This document shows positions 1 to 7,599 of a stretch of 22,846 nt of DNA, in pieces. The stretch spans positions 1 through 22,846 of the forward strand of contig DATBGZ010000029.1 in the NCBI GenBank assembly GCA_036557785.1. Reading direction: 5' to 3'. The notes beneath the pieces are model-generated. The model was not told the origin of the DNA. It saw only the letters and a list, made by a program, of their open reading frames with translations, and ran no database searches. Positions within the stretch are counted from its first letter, which is position 1, and each line of letters opens with the position of its first letter. This DNA is from DATBGZ01 sp036557785 (GTDB taxonomy: Bacteria; Actinomycetota; Actinomycetes; Mycobacteriales; Micromonosporaceae). Both the position numbers and the translations under genes were made by a program.

Positions 1-369
1 GATCTCCCACGCCCGCGGCGGCAGGTTCATGTCCTTGGCCGCGTCCACGATCGCCTTGGTGTTGGCCAACTGCTCGTGATCGGGGCTGAACTGCTGCTGC
101 GCCCCACTGACCGCGACCGGATGCAGATCCTGATCCGAGGGTGCCGAACCGGGCTGGGCCGGGCTGGACTGGGCCGGGCTGGACTGGGCCGGGCCGGTGG
201 CGGCCTGCACGGCCTGGTCGGCCTGGGCCACCGCCGCCGACGGCGGGCTGGTCGTGGCGGCATGGTGCCCCGCGGCGGACATCGCCGCGGCCGGACCGCC
301 GACGATACCCGCGAGCGCGAACGCGCCACCGGCGATGATCGTATGCAGACGCGACAGCTTGCGTGTCAT
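1..369 (-). CDS. Secreted cell-wall-hydrolase-like protein, N-terminal part only
   Basis: The frame is open from an ATG at 369 to the window edge (123 codons). A GAGGGAG ribosome-binding site lies 9 bases upstream; a GTG one codon earlier is a weaker alternative. The protein starts with a signal peptide: a basic start (MTRKLSRLH), a hydrophobic core of about 18 residues and small residues near position 34. An Ala/Pro/Gln/Ser-rich linker with PAQSS repeats follows, then a segment containing LANTKAIVDAAKDMNLP. From memory, that last segment resembles the module found before M23 or NlpC/P60 peptidase domains, or in lytic-transglycosylase-like proteins, of actinomycetes. The catalytic domain would lie outside the window, so the enzyme class is inferred. 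Secretion is well supported. Confidence 0.7.
   Translation of the reverse strand, partial: MTRKLSRLHTIIAGGAFALAGIVGGPAAAMSAAGHHAATTSPPSAAVAQADQAVQAATGPAQSSPAQSSPAQPGSAPSDQDLHPVAVSGAQQQFSPDHEQLANTKAIVDAAKDMNLPPRAWEI
151..196 (-). repeat. 15-bp tandem repeat encoding PAQSS units
   Basis: GGGCTGGACTGGGCC (plus strand) occurs at 161-175 and again at 176-190, with a shortened unit at 151-160. On the minus strand it encodes consecutive PAQSS units in the linker after the signal peptide. The unit length is a multiple of three, so copy-number change would keep the frame. Confidence 0.8.
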
Positions 370-684
370 CACAAAGACTCCCTCACAGGTCATCGGAGGA
401 CCGGGGGCCACACCCGCCACGGCGGCGGGGCGCACACAACCGATCCGAGACTCGACACCGACCGCGCCATACCGTCACCGTGCGTGACGGGGGGCCGGGC
501 GTCGCTCACCCTGCGTGCTTTCCGGGTGCGTCATGTCCAACCACGCCGGGCCGCCGACCTATCCCCACCCAGCCCGGACCAGCCCGACCAACCCGCAGCC
601 CGCTCAACCACGCCAATCCACCAACGGCAGCGTCCCAGACCAGAGCCAACCACCCAGATCTGAGACGCGCAGGAGGTGCCCCGG
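370..684. other. Intergenic region upstream of the secreted-protein gene
   Basis: This 315-base gap lies between the stop of the Cho-like gene and the start of the secreted-protein gene, both on the minus strand. It should hold the promoter and leader of the secreted protein. Apart from the inverted repeat at 472-490 and the ribosome-binding site at 379-385, I see no RNA gene, no convincing promoter pair and no known riboswitch core. Confidence 0.5.
472..490. promoter_or_regulatory. Perfect 7-bp inverted repeat with 5-base spacer
   Basis: CCGTCAC and GTGACGG are separated by CGTGC, about 100 bases upstream of the secreted-protein start. The spacing and the GTCAC/GTGAC half-sites would fit a dimeric regulator site, or a hairpin in the leader RNA. 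The regulator is unknown. Confidence 0.3.
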
Positions 685-1584
685 TCAGCCGGACTCGGCG
701 CGCGCGATCATCCGGGCGGCGAGGGCCGCGTTGCGGGCGGCGAACGTACGCCAGTCGGCCGGCGTGGACTCGACCCGAGCCGTGGCGGCCTTCTCGCCGC
801 ATGCCCGTTGGCTCCACGACCGGACCCGGCCCTGCCGAAGCTGGAAGCTGACCAGCACGCCATCGCACCATCCGTCGATGTCGGCCTCGCCGCCCGGTGT
901 CGTGACCTTCTGCTCCGCGACGACCCAGTCCAGAGCTGCCAGCTCCTCCTGGATCCGGGCCGCCAGCTCGAACGCGAGCGCACCCGCGGCCGCGTCACGC
1001 CGCTCGGTCAGCGCCGCCCGGACGCGCTGTGCCGCGGCGGGATCCCGGTCCAGCACCGACGCCACCTGGGCGTGCAGGCCGGCCCGCGACCCGGGCTGCA
1101 CGCCACGGACGCGGGCCATGTCCCGGTCGAAGCCACCGAGCCCGTCGCCCGCGTACGCCACCGCCAGCGCCCGCCGCAACCCGGAGACCGCCAAGCGGAC
1201 CTTGTCCCCGCCGAGGTAGGGCCCGAAGACGCGGCCGGGGCCGGCCGGATCGTGCCGGACCTCGAGAGCGCGGCCGAGTCTGATGTAGACAGTCGACTCG
1301 ACCCCGACCGCCCGGTTCCACGGCGGGCAGGAGTGCTCGAGCAGGTTGCGCTCCAGCCAGGCCGCCTCGTGGTGGCTGTCGCAGGCGACGGCCTCGACGC
1401 GGGCCACGCGCGGAACCATGCGACGCAGGTGCTGCCGGTCGCGCAGGTCACCCCAGTACGAGGCGACGCGCCGCCGCAGCTCCACTGCCCGTCCTATGTA
1501 GAGGGCGCGCCCGCGCTCGTCGCGGAACCGGTACACCCCAGGCACGGCGGGAAGGGCGCGCACCGCTGGCGGAGGCGTACCCAC
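685..1584 (-). CDS. Cho/UvrC-like GIY-YIG endonuclease (N-terminal half of UvrC only)
   Basis: The 299-residue protein has a UvrC-type GIY-YIG domain at its N-terminus: GVY at 16-18, YIG at 29-31, Arg-rich helix 37-39 and the probable catalytic glutamate E78 in WLERNLLEH. A UVR-like helix (FELAARIQEELAALDW) lies further on. UvrC is about 600 residues with a C-terminal RNase H-like nuclease and HhH motifs; these are absent, so the length matches the E. coli Cho type (about 295 residues), which makes only the 3' incision in nucleotide excision repair. The GTG start is poorly supported; GTG at 1563 is an alternative. It follows purA by 41 bases on the same strand and may be co-transcribed. The domain call is firm; the in vivo role is inferred. 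Confidence 0.8.
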   Translation of the reverse strand: MGTPPPAVRALPAVPGVYRFRDERGRALYIGRAVELRRRVASYWGDLRDRQHLRRMVPRVARVEAVACDSHHEAAWLERNLLEHSCPPWNRAVGVESTVYIRLGRALEVRHDPAGPGRVFGPYLGGDKVRLAVSGLRRALAVAYAGDGLGGFDRDMARVRGVQPGSRAGLHAQVASVLDRDPAAAQRVRAALTERRDAAAGALAFELAARIQEELAALDWVVAEQKVTTPGGEADIDGWCDGVLVSFQLRQGRVRSWSQRACGEKAATARVESTPADWRTFAARNAALAARMIARAESG

Positions 1585-1625
1585 GCCGACCAGCGTCCCA
1601 CGCCGGCGATGCCGCGGCCACGGCT

Positions 1626-2918
1626 CTACTCAGGCAGGAGCGGGTGCAGGATGACGTTCTCGTCGCGGCCGGGACCGACCCCGACCACGCTCACCCGGGC
1701 GCCGGAGAGCTCCTCGATCCGCTCGAGGTAGCGGCGGGCGTTGTCGGGGAGTTCGTCGACGGTCCGGCACTTGGAGATGTCCTCCCACCACCCGGGCAGG
1801 TCCTCATAGACCGGCTTGGCGTGGTGGATGGCGGTCTGTGTCATCGGCATCTCATCGACAACGCGCCCGTCCACGTCGTACGCCACGCAGATCGGAACCC
1901 GCTCCAGTCCAGATAGGACATCGAGCTTTGTCACCACGAGATCGGTGATCCCGTTGACCCGCACCGCGTACCGGGCGACCACGGCGTCGAACCAGCCGCA
2001 GCGGCGCGCCCGACCGGTCGTGGTGCCGAACTCGGCACCGATCTTGCTCAGATGTGCCCCATTGTCGTCGAAGAGCTCGGTGGGGAACGGGCCCGAGCCG
2101 ACCCGGGTTGTATACGCCTTCGCCACGCCGATGACCTGCGTGATCCGCGTTGGCGGGACCCCAGCGCCGACGCATGCACCGCCGGCGGTCGGGTTCGAGG
2201 AGGTCACGAACGGGTAGGTGCCGTGGTCCACGTCGAGCAGGGTCGCCTGCGCGCCCTCCAGCAGCACGATCTCGCCCCGCTCCAAGGCCCGCGAGAGCTC
2301 CAGCCTGGTGTCCTTGATGTACGGCGCCAGCCGCTCGCCGTACGCCAGATACTCCTCGACCACCGCGCCCACGTCGATCGCCTTGCGGTTGTAGACCTTG
2401 ACCAGCATCTGGTTCTTCTCCCGCAGCACGAGCTCGAGCTTCTGCCGCAGGATGCCCGGATCGAGCAGGTCCTGGACGCGGATGCCGACACGGGCCACCT
2501 TGTCGCCGTACGCGGGACCGATGCCACGACCGGTCGTGCCGATCCGGGCCGAGCCGAGGTACCGCTCGACAACCCGGTCCAGGGCACGGTGGTGCGGCAT
2601 GATCAGATGCGCGTCGGCCGAGATCATCAAGGCATCGCAGGAGATGCCCCGCCCGCTCAGGCCGTCGATCTCGGCGAGCAGGACCTTCGGGTCCACCACA
2701 ACGCCATTGCCGATCACCGGCACGCAACCCGGGGTGAGCACGCCCGAGGGCAACAGGTGCAGGGCGAACTTGCGTGCATCGGGGAGCACCACCGTGTGCC
2801 CGGCGTTGTTGCCGCCCTGGTAGCGCACGACGTACTGGACCCGCTCACCGAGCAGGTCCGTAACCTTGCCCTTGCCCTCGTCCCCCCACTGGGCCCCGAT
2901 GAGCACGATCGCTGGCAT
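1626..2918 (-). CDS. purA: Adenylosuccinate synthase
   Basis: PurA joins IMP and aspartate using GTP to make adenylosuccinate, the first committed step to AMP, in the cytoplasm. The 430-residue product has the family's usual length. Motifs seen: GAQWGDEGKGK at 8-18 (phosphate loop with catalytic D13), GGNNAGHT at 35-42 (catalytic H41), GTTGRGIGPAYGDK for IMP binding, TSSNPTAGG, GRARRCGWFDAV and TKLDVLSG. The frame stays open to 3044, but ATG at 2918 has GGAGG 5 bases upstream and gives the canonical MPAIVLIG start, so the longer form is rejected. The upstream region is shared with a divergent kinase-like gene. Confidence 0.97.
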   Translation of the reverse strand: MPAIVLIGAQWGDEGKGKVTDLLGERVQYVVRYQGGNNAGHTVVLPDARKFALHLLPSGVLTPGCVPVIGNGVVVDPKVLLAEIDGLSGRGISCDALMISADAHLIMPHHRALDRVVERYLGSARIGTTGRGIGPAYGDKVARVGIRVQDLLDPGILRQKLELVLREKNQMLVKVYNRKAIDVGAVVEEYLAYGERLAPYIKDTRLELSRALERGEIVLLEGAQATLLDVDHGTYPFVTSSNPTAGGACVGAGVPPTRITQVIGVAKAYTTRVGSGPFPTELFDDNGAHLSKIGAEFGTTTGRARRCGWFDAVVARYAVRVNGITDLVVTKLDVLSGLERVPICVAYDVDGRVVDEMPMTQTAIHHAKPVYEDLPGWWEDISKCRTVDELPDNARRYLERIEELSGARVSVVGVGPGRDENVILHPLLPE

Positions 2919-3019
2919 GGCCGCCTCCGCGCACTTGCTGACTGGCTGTCGGGGATGGGCGTCGGTCCTCGGCTCCCGGGATGTCAGGCTAACAAAACGA
3001 ACCGCCGGAAGGAGTGATC

Positions 3020-3973
3020 GTGGCGCCGGTACAGATCCTGACACTCCGGGATCCCGACCACCACGGATGTGGCGCCAGTGACGCCTGCGGCTGCGGCACC
3101 GCCGGCCGTGAACGCTCAGGCCGCGAGGCCGGGCCCGAACGCTCAGGCCGCGAGGCCGGGCCCGCGCGGGTGTCCGTGCTCGCCTGTGCCGAGGCGCTGC
3201 GGGCCGGGGGCGCCACGGCCGAGCCGGTCACCGCTGAGAGCGACGCCGAGATCGACCAGGTGGTCAAGCGGGTGATCGCGGGCGAGGCCCGGCTCGTCGT
3301 GGCCGCGGCGAGCGACGCCGAGGTGCGGGCCGTGGTACGCCGGATGGTCCGGGCGCTCGCCCCCGCGCCGTCGCGCCGCCCCGACGACCTGCCCGCCAAC
3401 CGGACCAGCTATGACGCGCCGCCGGTGGCGGTGCTGCCGTTGGCGCCCGCGGCGCCGCCGTTGTGTGCCGCACTCGGTCTGCCGACGACGCCGGCCGATG
3501 TCGCCATGGCGACACTGGGCGGCCGGACGCGCCGCTGGGATCTGCTGCGCACCCAAGCGGGATCGGTCACGCTGCACGCGGTGCTCTTCGGTGGTTTCGA
3601 CGGAAGTTCGCCGGTACCGCTGCGGGCGCGCATCGAGGTCGACGACATCGTCCTCTCCGACGGGAACGAGACCCTCCTCGCCGCCGCGGCCGGCAACGCG
3701 GGCACCTGCGACCTCGCGGGTCTGCCGCTGATCTCGGCCGCGCTCGGTGACGATGGGTTGGTCGAAGTGGCGGTGGCGGTCCCGCTCTTGCGGCGGCGCC
3801 TGGTGCGGTCGGCGGATGTACGGGTCGAGGTCCGCCGGGCCCGCGGGCGAGCCATGAGCATCACGCCGAGCCAGGGTGCAATCAAGTCTGTCGATGATGG
3901 ATCGGTCGGACCGATCACCCACAAGCGGTCGTGGTGGACCGAACCGGGCGGGTGGGCCACCTACGTGCTGTAG
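3020..3973 (+). CDS. Degenerate diacylglycerol-kinase-like protein with N-terminal Cys/His cluster
   Basis: The start is GTG at 3020, with GGAAGGAG (3007-3014) five bases upstream; a GTG at 3014 overlaps that site and is rejected. The 317-residue product resembles the two-lobed lipid/diacylglycerol kinase fold. LVVAAASDAE (about 92-101) sits where GGDGT is expected, AVLPLAPAAPPLC (about 137-149) where the GTxND segment is expected, and a C-terminal beta-sandwich ends with VDDGSVGP and KRSWWTE. The key catalytic Gly and Asp motifs appear lost, so a sensor or structural role is possible. Residues 14-25 contain HHGCGASDACGC (H14, H15, C17, C23, C25), which could bind metal. A duplicated ERSGREAGP follows. 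The family call is from memory of homologues next to purA and is moderate. Confidence 0.55.
   Translation: MAPVQILTLRDPDHHGCGASDACGCGTAGRERSGREAGPERSGREAGPARVSVLACAEALRAGGATAEPVTAESDAEIDQVVKRVIAGEARLVVAAASDAEVRAVVRRMVRALAPAPSRRPDDLPANRTSYDAPPVAVLPLAPAAPPLCAALGLPTTPADVAMATLGGRTRRWDLLRTQAGSVTLHAVLFGGFDGSSPVPLRARIEVDDIVLSDGNETLLAAAAGNAGTCDLAGLPLISAALGDDGLVEVAVAVPLLRRRLVRSADVRVEVRRARGRAMSITPSQGAIKSVDDGSVGPITHKRSWWTEPGGWATYVL
3110..3163 (+). repeat. Perfect 27-bp tandem duplication inside the kinase-like gene
   Basis: Two identical 27-base units, 3110-3136 and 3137-3163, begin GAACGCTCAGG and end GCCGGGCCC. They encode ERSGREAGP twice (residues 31-48), just after the Cys/His cluster. They are in frame and rich in Arg, Glu and Gly. 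Confidence 0.95.
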
Positions 3974-4029
3974 TGCGCTGACTGCCCCCCGTATGCGACG
4001 CTAGCCGCACGGTAGGGGGTGACCAGGCA

Positions 4030-5283
4030 ATGGATGAGCGGGAAGACGAGCAGGTACCACGCTATCCCGAGCACTCGCCCTGGAGCGCGCCGCCGCTCCG
4101 CCGCACGCCGGAGCCCGGCCTGGACGCACCCCGGGAGGCCGAGAGCCCGAACCCGCCCCCGACGCCGTCCGGGCCCGCCGTGGCCGCCACGAGGCAGGGT
4201 GCGCCACTGGGCGGGATCTACCACCGGGTGGCCGCCCCGGTCGAGCCGCCATCCACTGTGGACCCCCGCTTCGACGATGTGGTCGTGATCGATGCCGACG
4301 CGCCACCGGAGCACCAGCCGTACCCGGAGGTCGACGTTGGCCTGCAGTACGCCGTCCCCACCGCGGACGCGTTGACCGCCCGCCGGGTCGTGCGCCCACG
4401 CGACTGGGTGGCCAGCACGGGTGTGCGGGCGGCGGCCCACCGCGGCACGTTCGGGCTGGTCCGGCTGCGCCCAGGCCGTCGCGAGGTCGAGGAGCGCGAG
4501 GACCTCACCGCGGTCCGGCGCTCCTTCGGCGGACTGCGTCAGGTGACTGTGGTCAATCCCAAGGGCGGCGCGGGCAAGACGGTCGCGACGCTCATGCTCG
4601 GGATGACCCTGGGACAGGCGCGGGGCGGCTTCGTGCTCGCCTGGGACAACAACGAGACCCAGGGCACGTTGGGGATGCGGGCGCAGACCGACGTGCACGG
4701 CTGGACCGTACGGGATCTGCTGCGCGACCTGCACCGCTTCCACGGACCCGGTGGTCGGGTGGGGGAGCTCGCCGCGTACGTGCGGCCGCAGGAGGGCGCA
4801 TCCTTCGATGTCCTCGCCTCGGACGAGGCGGCCACGGCGGGCGAGATGCTGACCGCGGCCGCGTTCCGCGACATCCGGGAGGTCGTGGGGCGCTTCTACA
4901 AACTTCTCCTCGTCGATACGGGCAACAATGCCCGCGCGGAGAACTGGCAGGCGGCGATCGACGCCACCGACCAGCTCGTGGTCACCATGTCCGCCCGCAA
5001 TGACTCGGCCGAGACGGCGGCGCGGCTGCTCGACCATTTGGAGCAGACCGGCCGTCGGGAGCTGGTCCGGCGCGCCGTGGCGGTGGTGACCCTGCCGCCG
5101 CACCGTGCCGACGTCGACATCGCGACGATCGAGGACCACTTCGAGCTGCGCTGCCGGGCCGTGCTCCGGGCCCCGTACGACCGGCACCTCGACTCGGGCT
5201 CCCCGGTCGACTACACCGCCCTGTCGCCGGAGAGCCGCCGAGCATGGCTGCGCATCGCCGCTGCCGTCGCCGACGGCCTGTAG
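4030..5283 (+). CDS. ParA/MinD-family ATPase with long proline-rich N-terminus
   Basis: The 417-residue protein has a disordered, Pro/acid-rich N-terminal region (about 1-150) followed by a ParA/MinD deviant-Walker ATPase. The P-loop is KGGAGKT at 178-184 (both signature lysines present), the switch region is DNNETQGT from D206, and the Walker B strand is LLLVDTGNN with D296. The layout recalls actinobacterial SRPBCC-free MinD-like and EspI-like ATPases rather than the chromosomal Soj beside parB, because no parB or centromere-like repeat is nearby. Such ATPases cycle between monomer and membrane- or DNA-bound dimer to position cargo; the cargo here is unknown. The start follows a GGGGGTGA site. 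The preceding gene ends 56 bases upstream on the same strand. Confidence 0.8.
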   Translation: MDEREDEQVPRYPEHSPWSAPPLRRTPEPGLDAPREAESPNPPPTPSGPAVAATRQGAPLGGIYHRVAAPVEPPSTVDPRFDDVVVIDADAPPEHQPYPEVDVGLQYAVPTADALTARRVVRPRDWVASTGVRAAAHRGTFGLVRLRPGRREVEEREDLTAVRRSFGGLRQVTVVNPKGGAGKTVATLMLGMTLGQARGGFVLAWDNNETQGTLGMRAQTDVHGWTVRDLLRDLHRFHGPGGRVGELAAYVRPQEGASFDVLASDEAATAGEMLTAAAFRDIREVVGRFYKLLLVDTGNNARAENWQAAIDATDQLVVTMSARNDSAETAARLLDHLEQTGRRELVRRAVAVVTLPPHRADVDIATIEDHFELRCRAVLRAPYDRHLDSGSPVDYTALSPESRRAWLRIAAAVADGL

Positions 5284-5311
5284 CGTGCGCCGGGCCGGTC
5301 GGCCCACGGCG

Positions 5312-5710
5312 TCAACCCGCGAGTGCGTCGGCCGCGGCCGGGTCGCTGTCGCGCAGGAATTGCGCACACCGCGCCGCCTCGTCGGCTTCACCGATGGCAT
5401 CCGCGGCCCGGGCGAGTGTGTGCAGGCAGCGCAGGAAGCCCCGATTGGGCTCGTGGCTCCACGGGATCGGGCCGTGCCCTTTCCACCCGTTGCGCCGCAA
5501 CTGGTCCAGGCCACGGTGGTATCCGGTGCGCGCGAACGCGTACGCCAGCACGAACTTCCGATCGGCGAGCGCCTGCTCCGCCAGCGTCGCCCAGGCGGCG
5601 CTGGAGGCCGGGTAGCGGGCCGCGTACTCCTCGGGTGACAGACCGCCGACGGGCGGCATGGCGTCGGCGGGCAGCAGGGTCGCCGGTGTTTCGGGCAGCA
5701 GGTTCTGCAT
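5312..5710 (-). CDS. DUF3151-family protein
   Basis: The product is 132 residues, beginning MQNLLPETPATLLP, with a helical body (YPASSAAWATLAEQ, FVLAYAFARTGYHRGLDQLR) and a conserved-looking centre GWKGHGPIPWSHEPNRGFLRC. From memory this matches the small actinobacterial DUF3151 family, whose function is unknown. The helical pairs resemble TPR-like packing, and no catalytic residues are recognised. The start at 5710 is the only Met placed before the conserved beginning; it has no strong ribosome-binding site. It converges with the ParA-like gene (28-base gap) and is divergent from the LOG gene (61-base gap, so the two promoters must be compact). Confidence 0.75.
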   Translation of the reverse strand: MQNLLPETPATLLPADAMPPVGGLSPEEYAARYPASSAAWATLAEQALADRKFVLAYAFARTGYHRGLDQLRRNGWKGHGPIPWSHEPNRGFLRCLHTLARAADAIGEADEAARCAQFLRDSDPAAADALAG

Positions 5711-5771
5711 CCAGCCATTCAATCGCGAACGGCGCCCTCGGTTCGACTGGTAGCGCACACTGCGTGGTGCA

Positions 5772-7007
5772 ATGGCGGGCGTGCCGACAAGTCCCCCGCT
5801 CGAGCCCTCCGCTGACCGTCGGCTGGCCCTCGCCGCGACACTCCCGCCGCCGCCGCGAGGAGCGGGGCGACCGTGGACACGCGACGCGAGCCCACTCGAG
5901 ATCGAGACCCGGGCCGAACTCGACCTCCACCTCGCCGATGGCAGCCTGCGCGGGCTGACGCTGCTCGGGCTCCACCTCGACCTCGACCCGCCCGACCTGA
6001 GCGCCGTCGACGTCCACGATGCCCTGTTCGTGGGATGCCGGTTCGTCGACAACGAGGCCTCGGCGGACGTGGTGCGACGGGGCGGCAGCGTCGTGCCGGT
6101 GCTGGCGGGCGTTCCCTACCCCACCACGCCGTCGCGGCTCTACACCGCCGACGACCTCGTCGCCGGGTTTGACACGGGCGGCTTCGAGGCCACGTACGAC
6201 ACCGTGGTGTTCCGGCACTTCACGAGCCACGGCGGGCCGGTGCCCGACGTCCGGGAGGCGCTGGCCCAACGGCTGCACGACGCGGGCATCGACCGGGCGC
6301 TCGCCACGCTGCAGCTGAGCACCCCGCGGCCGCGCATCGTCGGGATCATGGGCGGACACGCGGTGCCACGCGGGGCGCCGGCGTACCGGCTCGCGGCCGA
6401 TCTCGCCTACGAACTGGCGCGGGCGGGTCGCGTCGTCGCCACGGGCGGCGGTCCGGGCGTGATGGAGGCCGCGAACCTCGGCGCCTACCTGGCGGGCGGT
6501 GACCGTACGGAGGCCGACCTCGTCGACGCGATCGACCGGCTCGCCGGTGCACCCGACTTCCACCACCCGGAGGGCTACACGCGCGTCGCCGTGGAGGTGC
6601 GCAAGGCGCACCATACCGACGAGCCGAGGGCGGGCGGGCTCTCGGTACCGACGTGGCTCTATGGGCACGAGCCGGCGAACCTCTTCGCGGGGGCGATCGC
6701 CAAGTATTTCTCCAATGCCCTTCGGGAGGACACCCTGCTGCACCTGGCCGGTGGTGGCGTCGTCTTCGCCCCCGGCTGGGCCGGCACGGTGCAGGAGATC
6801 TTCCAGGCCGCCACGAAGGCGTTCTACCGCACGGAAGGCGAACCGGCGCCGCTGGTCTTCCTCGACCGGTCCTACTGGACCCGGACGGTCCCGGTCCCGG
6901 CGCTGCTCGAACCGCTGCTCGCGGCCGCACCGCAGGGTGACCTGCGACGCCTGATCCTGGTCACGGACGAGGTTGCGCAGGCGGTAACGGTGCTGACCGG
7001 CGGATGA
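5772..7007 (+). CDS. LOG-family Rossmann-fold nucleotide-binding protein
   Basis: The 411-residue protein has an N-terminal region of about 185 residues (LADGSLRGLTLLG, VHDALFVGCRFVDN) and then a LOG/lysine-decarboxylase-like Rossmann domain. The hallmarks are IVGIMGGHA near 193, TGGGPGVMEAAN at 224-235 and PGWAGTVQE at 334-342, a variant of the PGGxGTxxE motif with W-A in place of G-x. Relatives cleave nucleoside 5'-monophosphates to base and ribose 5-phosphate (cytokinin-activating LOG, bacterial PpnN), so a nucleotide phosphoribohydrolase is the best guess. The substrate is not shown by the sequence. No clear ribosome-binding site precedes the ATG; GTG three codons in is an alternative. 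The next gene starts 7 bases after the stop. Confidence 0.75.
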   Translation: MAGVPTSPPLEPSADRRLALAATLPPPPRGAGRPWTRDASPLEIETRAELDLHLADGSLRGLTLLGLHLDLDPPDLSAVDVHDALFVGCRFVDNEASADVVRRGGSVVPVLAGVPYPTTPSRLYTADDLVAGFDTGGFEATYDTVVFRHFTSHGGPVPDVREALAQRLHDAGIDRALATLQLSTPRPRIVGIMGGHAVPRGAPAYRLAADLAYELARAGRVVATGGGPGVMEAANLGAYLAGGDRTEADLVDAIDRLAGAPDFHHPEGYTRVAVEVRKAHHTDEPRAGGLSVPTWLYGHEPANLFAGAIAKYFSNALREDTLLHLAGGGVVFAPGWAGTVQEIFQAATKAFYRTEGEPAPLVFLDRSYWTRTVPVPALLEPLLAAAPQGDLRRLILVTDEVAQAVTVLTGG

Positions 7008-7014
7008 TCGGTGG

Positions 7015-7569
7015 GTGCACGGGCTTCGTGGGTACGAGTGGGTCGACACGCTGGAGGCGTACTGCTTCACCGCCATCGTAGGCATCGGCATCGATGATGC
7101 GATACGACGCCTCGGCGGTGATCCGGCCCATGCCACGCGACCGCGGACCTTCGACGAGTGCTTCTGGCCGGCCGACGGCCCGCAGTTGGCGCAGGTCGGG
7201 GCCGTCGACGGCGGGCTGCTCGTGGCGGAGCACAACGGGTGGCGCGCCGAGGAGGTGGTCGGCCCGCTGTCCCAAGGGGCACGCATCGCATGCTTCTTCC
7301 GCAACGTGCAGGCGGTGATGCGCTTCGTCTACGCCGTCGACGGACGCATCGTCTGCGAGTTCGACCCGTTGCTGGACCCCGGGCCTCGCAACAGCATCGC
7401 CCGGCACAGCCTCGCCGATGCGCTGCAGGGCCTGCCGTTCGGCCTGTTCGGGGCCGAGTCGTCGGCGCTGACCCTGGTGGAGCGGTTGACCAGCGTACGC
7501 GTCGCGCCCTCCTGGCTCGACACTCCACAGCGCTGTGTCGTGCTGCCGCCGCTGCCCGCCGACTGTTGA
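7015..7569 (+). CDS. DUF6461-like protein
   Basis: This is a 184-residue soluble protein beginning with GTG, 7 bases after the LOG gene stop, so probably translated from the same message. It has a YEWVDTLEAYCFTAIVG start, a central NGWRAEEV and then RIACFFRNVQAVMRFVYA with GRIVCEFDPL. From memory this is like actinobacterial DUF6461 proteins, which often occur in multiple copies and have no established function. I see no signal peptide, membrane helix or catalytic motif. The WRAEEV...FFRN...F pattern resembles the SUKH/SMI1-like style of immunity or regulatory proteins, but that is weak inference. Confidence 0.6.
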   Translation: MHGLRGYEWVDTLEAYCFTAIVGIGIDDAIRRLGGDPAHATRPRTFDECFWPADGPQLAQVGAVDGGLLVAEHNGWRAEEVVGPLSQGARIACFFRNVQAVMRFVYAVDGRIVCEFDPLLDPGPRNSIARHSLADALQGLPFGLFGAESSALTLVERLTSVRVAPSWLDTPQRCVVLPPLPADC

Positions 7570-7586
7570 GCGGGTCGCCTCAGCGG

Positions 7587-7592
7587 TAGCGT
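7587..7592 (+). promoter_or_regulatory. Probable -10 box for a leaderless NRDE transcript
   Basis: TAGCGT lies 7 bases before the ATG at 7600. Actinobacterial leaderless genes commonly have TAnnnT at this distance, and no ribosome-binding site is seen in the remaining bases. A -35 (TGTTGA, 7564-7569) is 17 bases upstream but weak. Confidence 0.4.
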
Positions 7593-7599
7593 GGCGATC

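Noticed and set aside
370..684. c-di-AMP (ydaO-type) riboswitch before the secreted hydrolase gene
   Set aside because: Context fits, but I could not find the conserved core words (GGGTGAATC-like and CTAACCC-like) on the minus strand.
3014..3022. GTG at 3014 as start of the kinase-like gene
   Set aside because: It overlaps the GGAAGGAG ribosome-binding site that is well placed for GTG at 3020.
2919..3044. 42-residue N-terminal extension of PurA
   Set aside because: GGAGG 5 bases before ATG 2918 and the canonical PurA start make the extension non-coding leader.
5388..7304. Very long open frame antisense to the LOG and DUF6461 genes (638 codons)
   Set aside because: It is Arg/Gly/Pro-rich with no domain, and lies opposite better-supported genes; high GC keeps such frames open.
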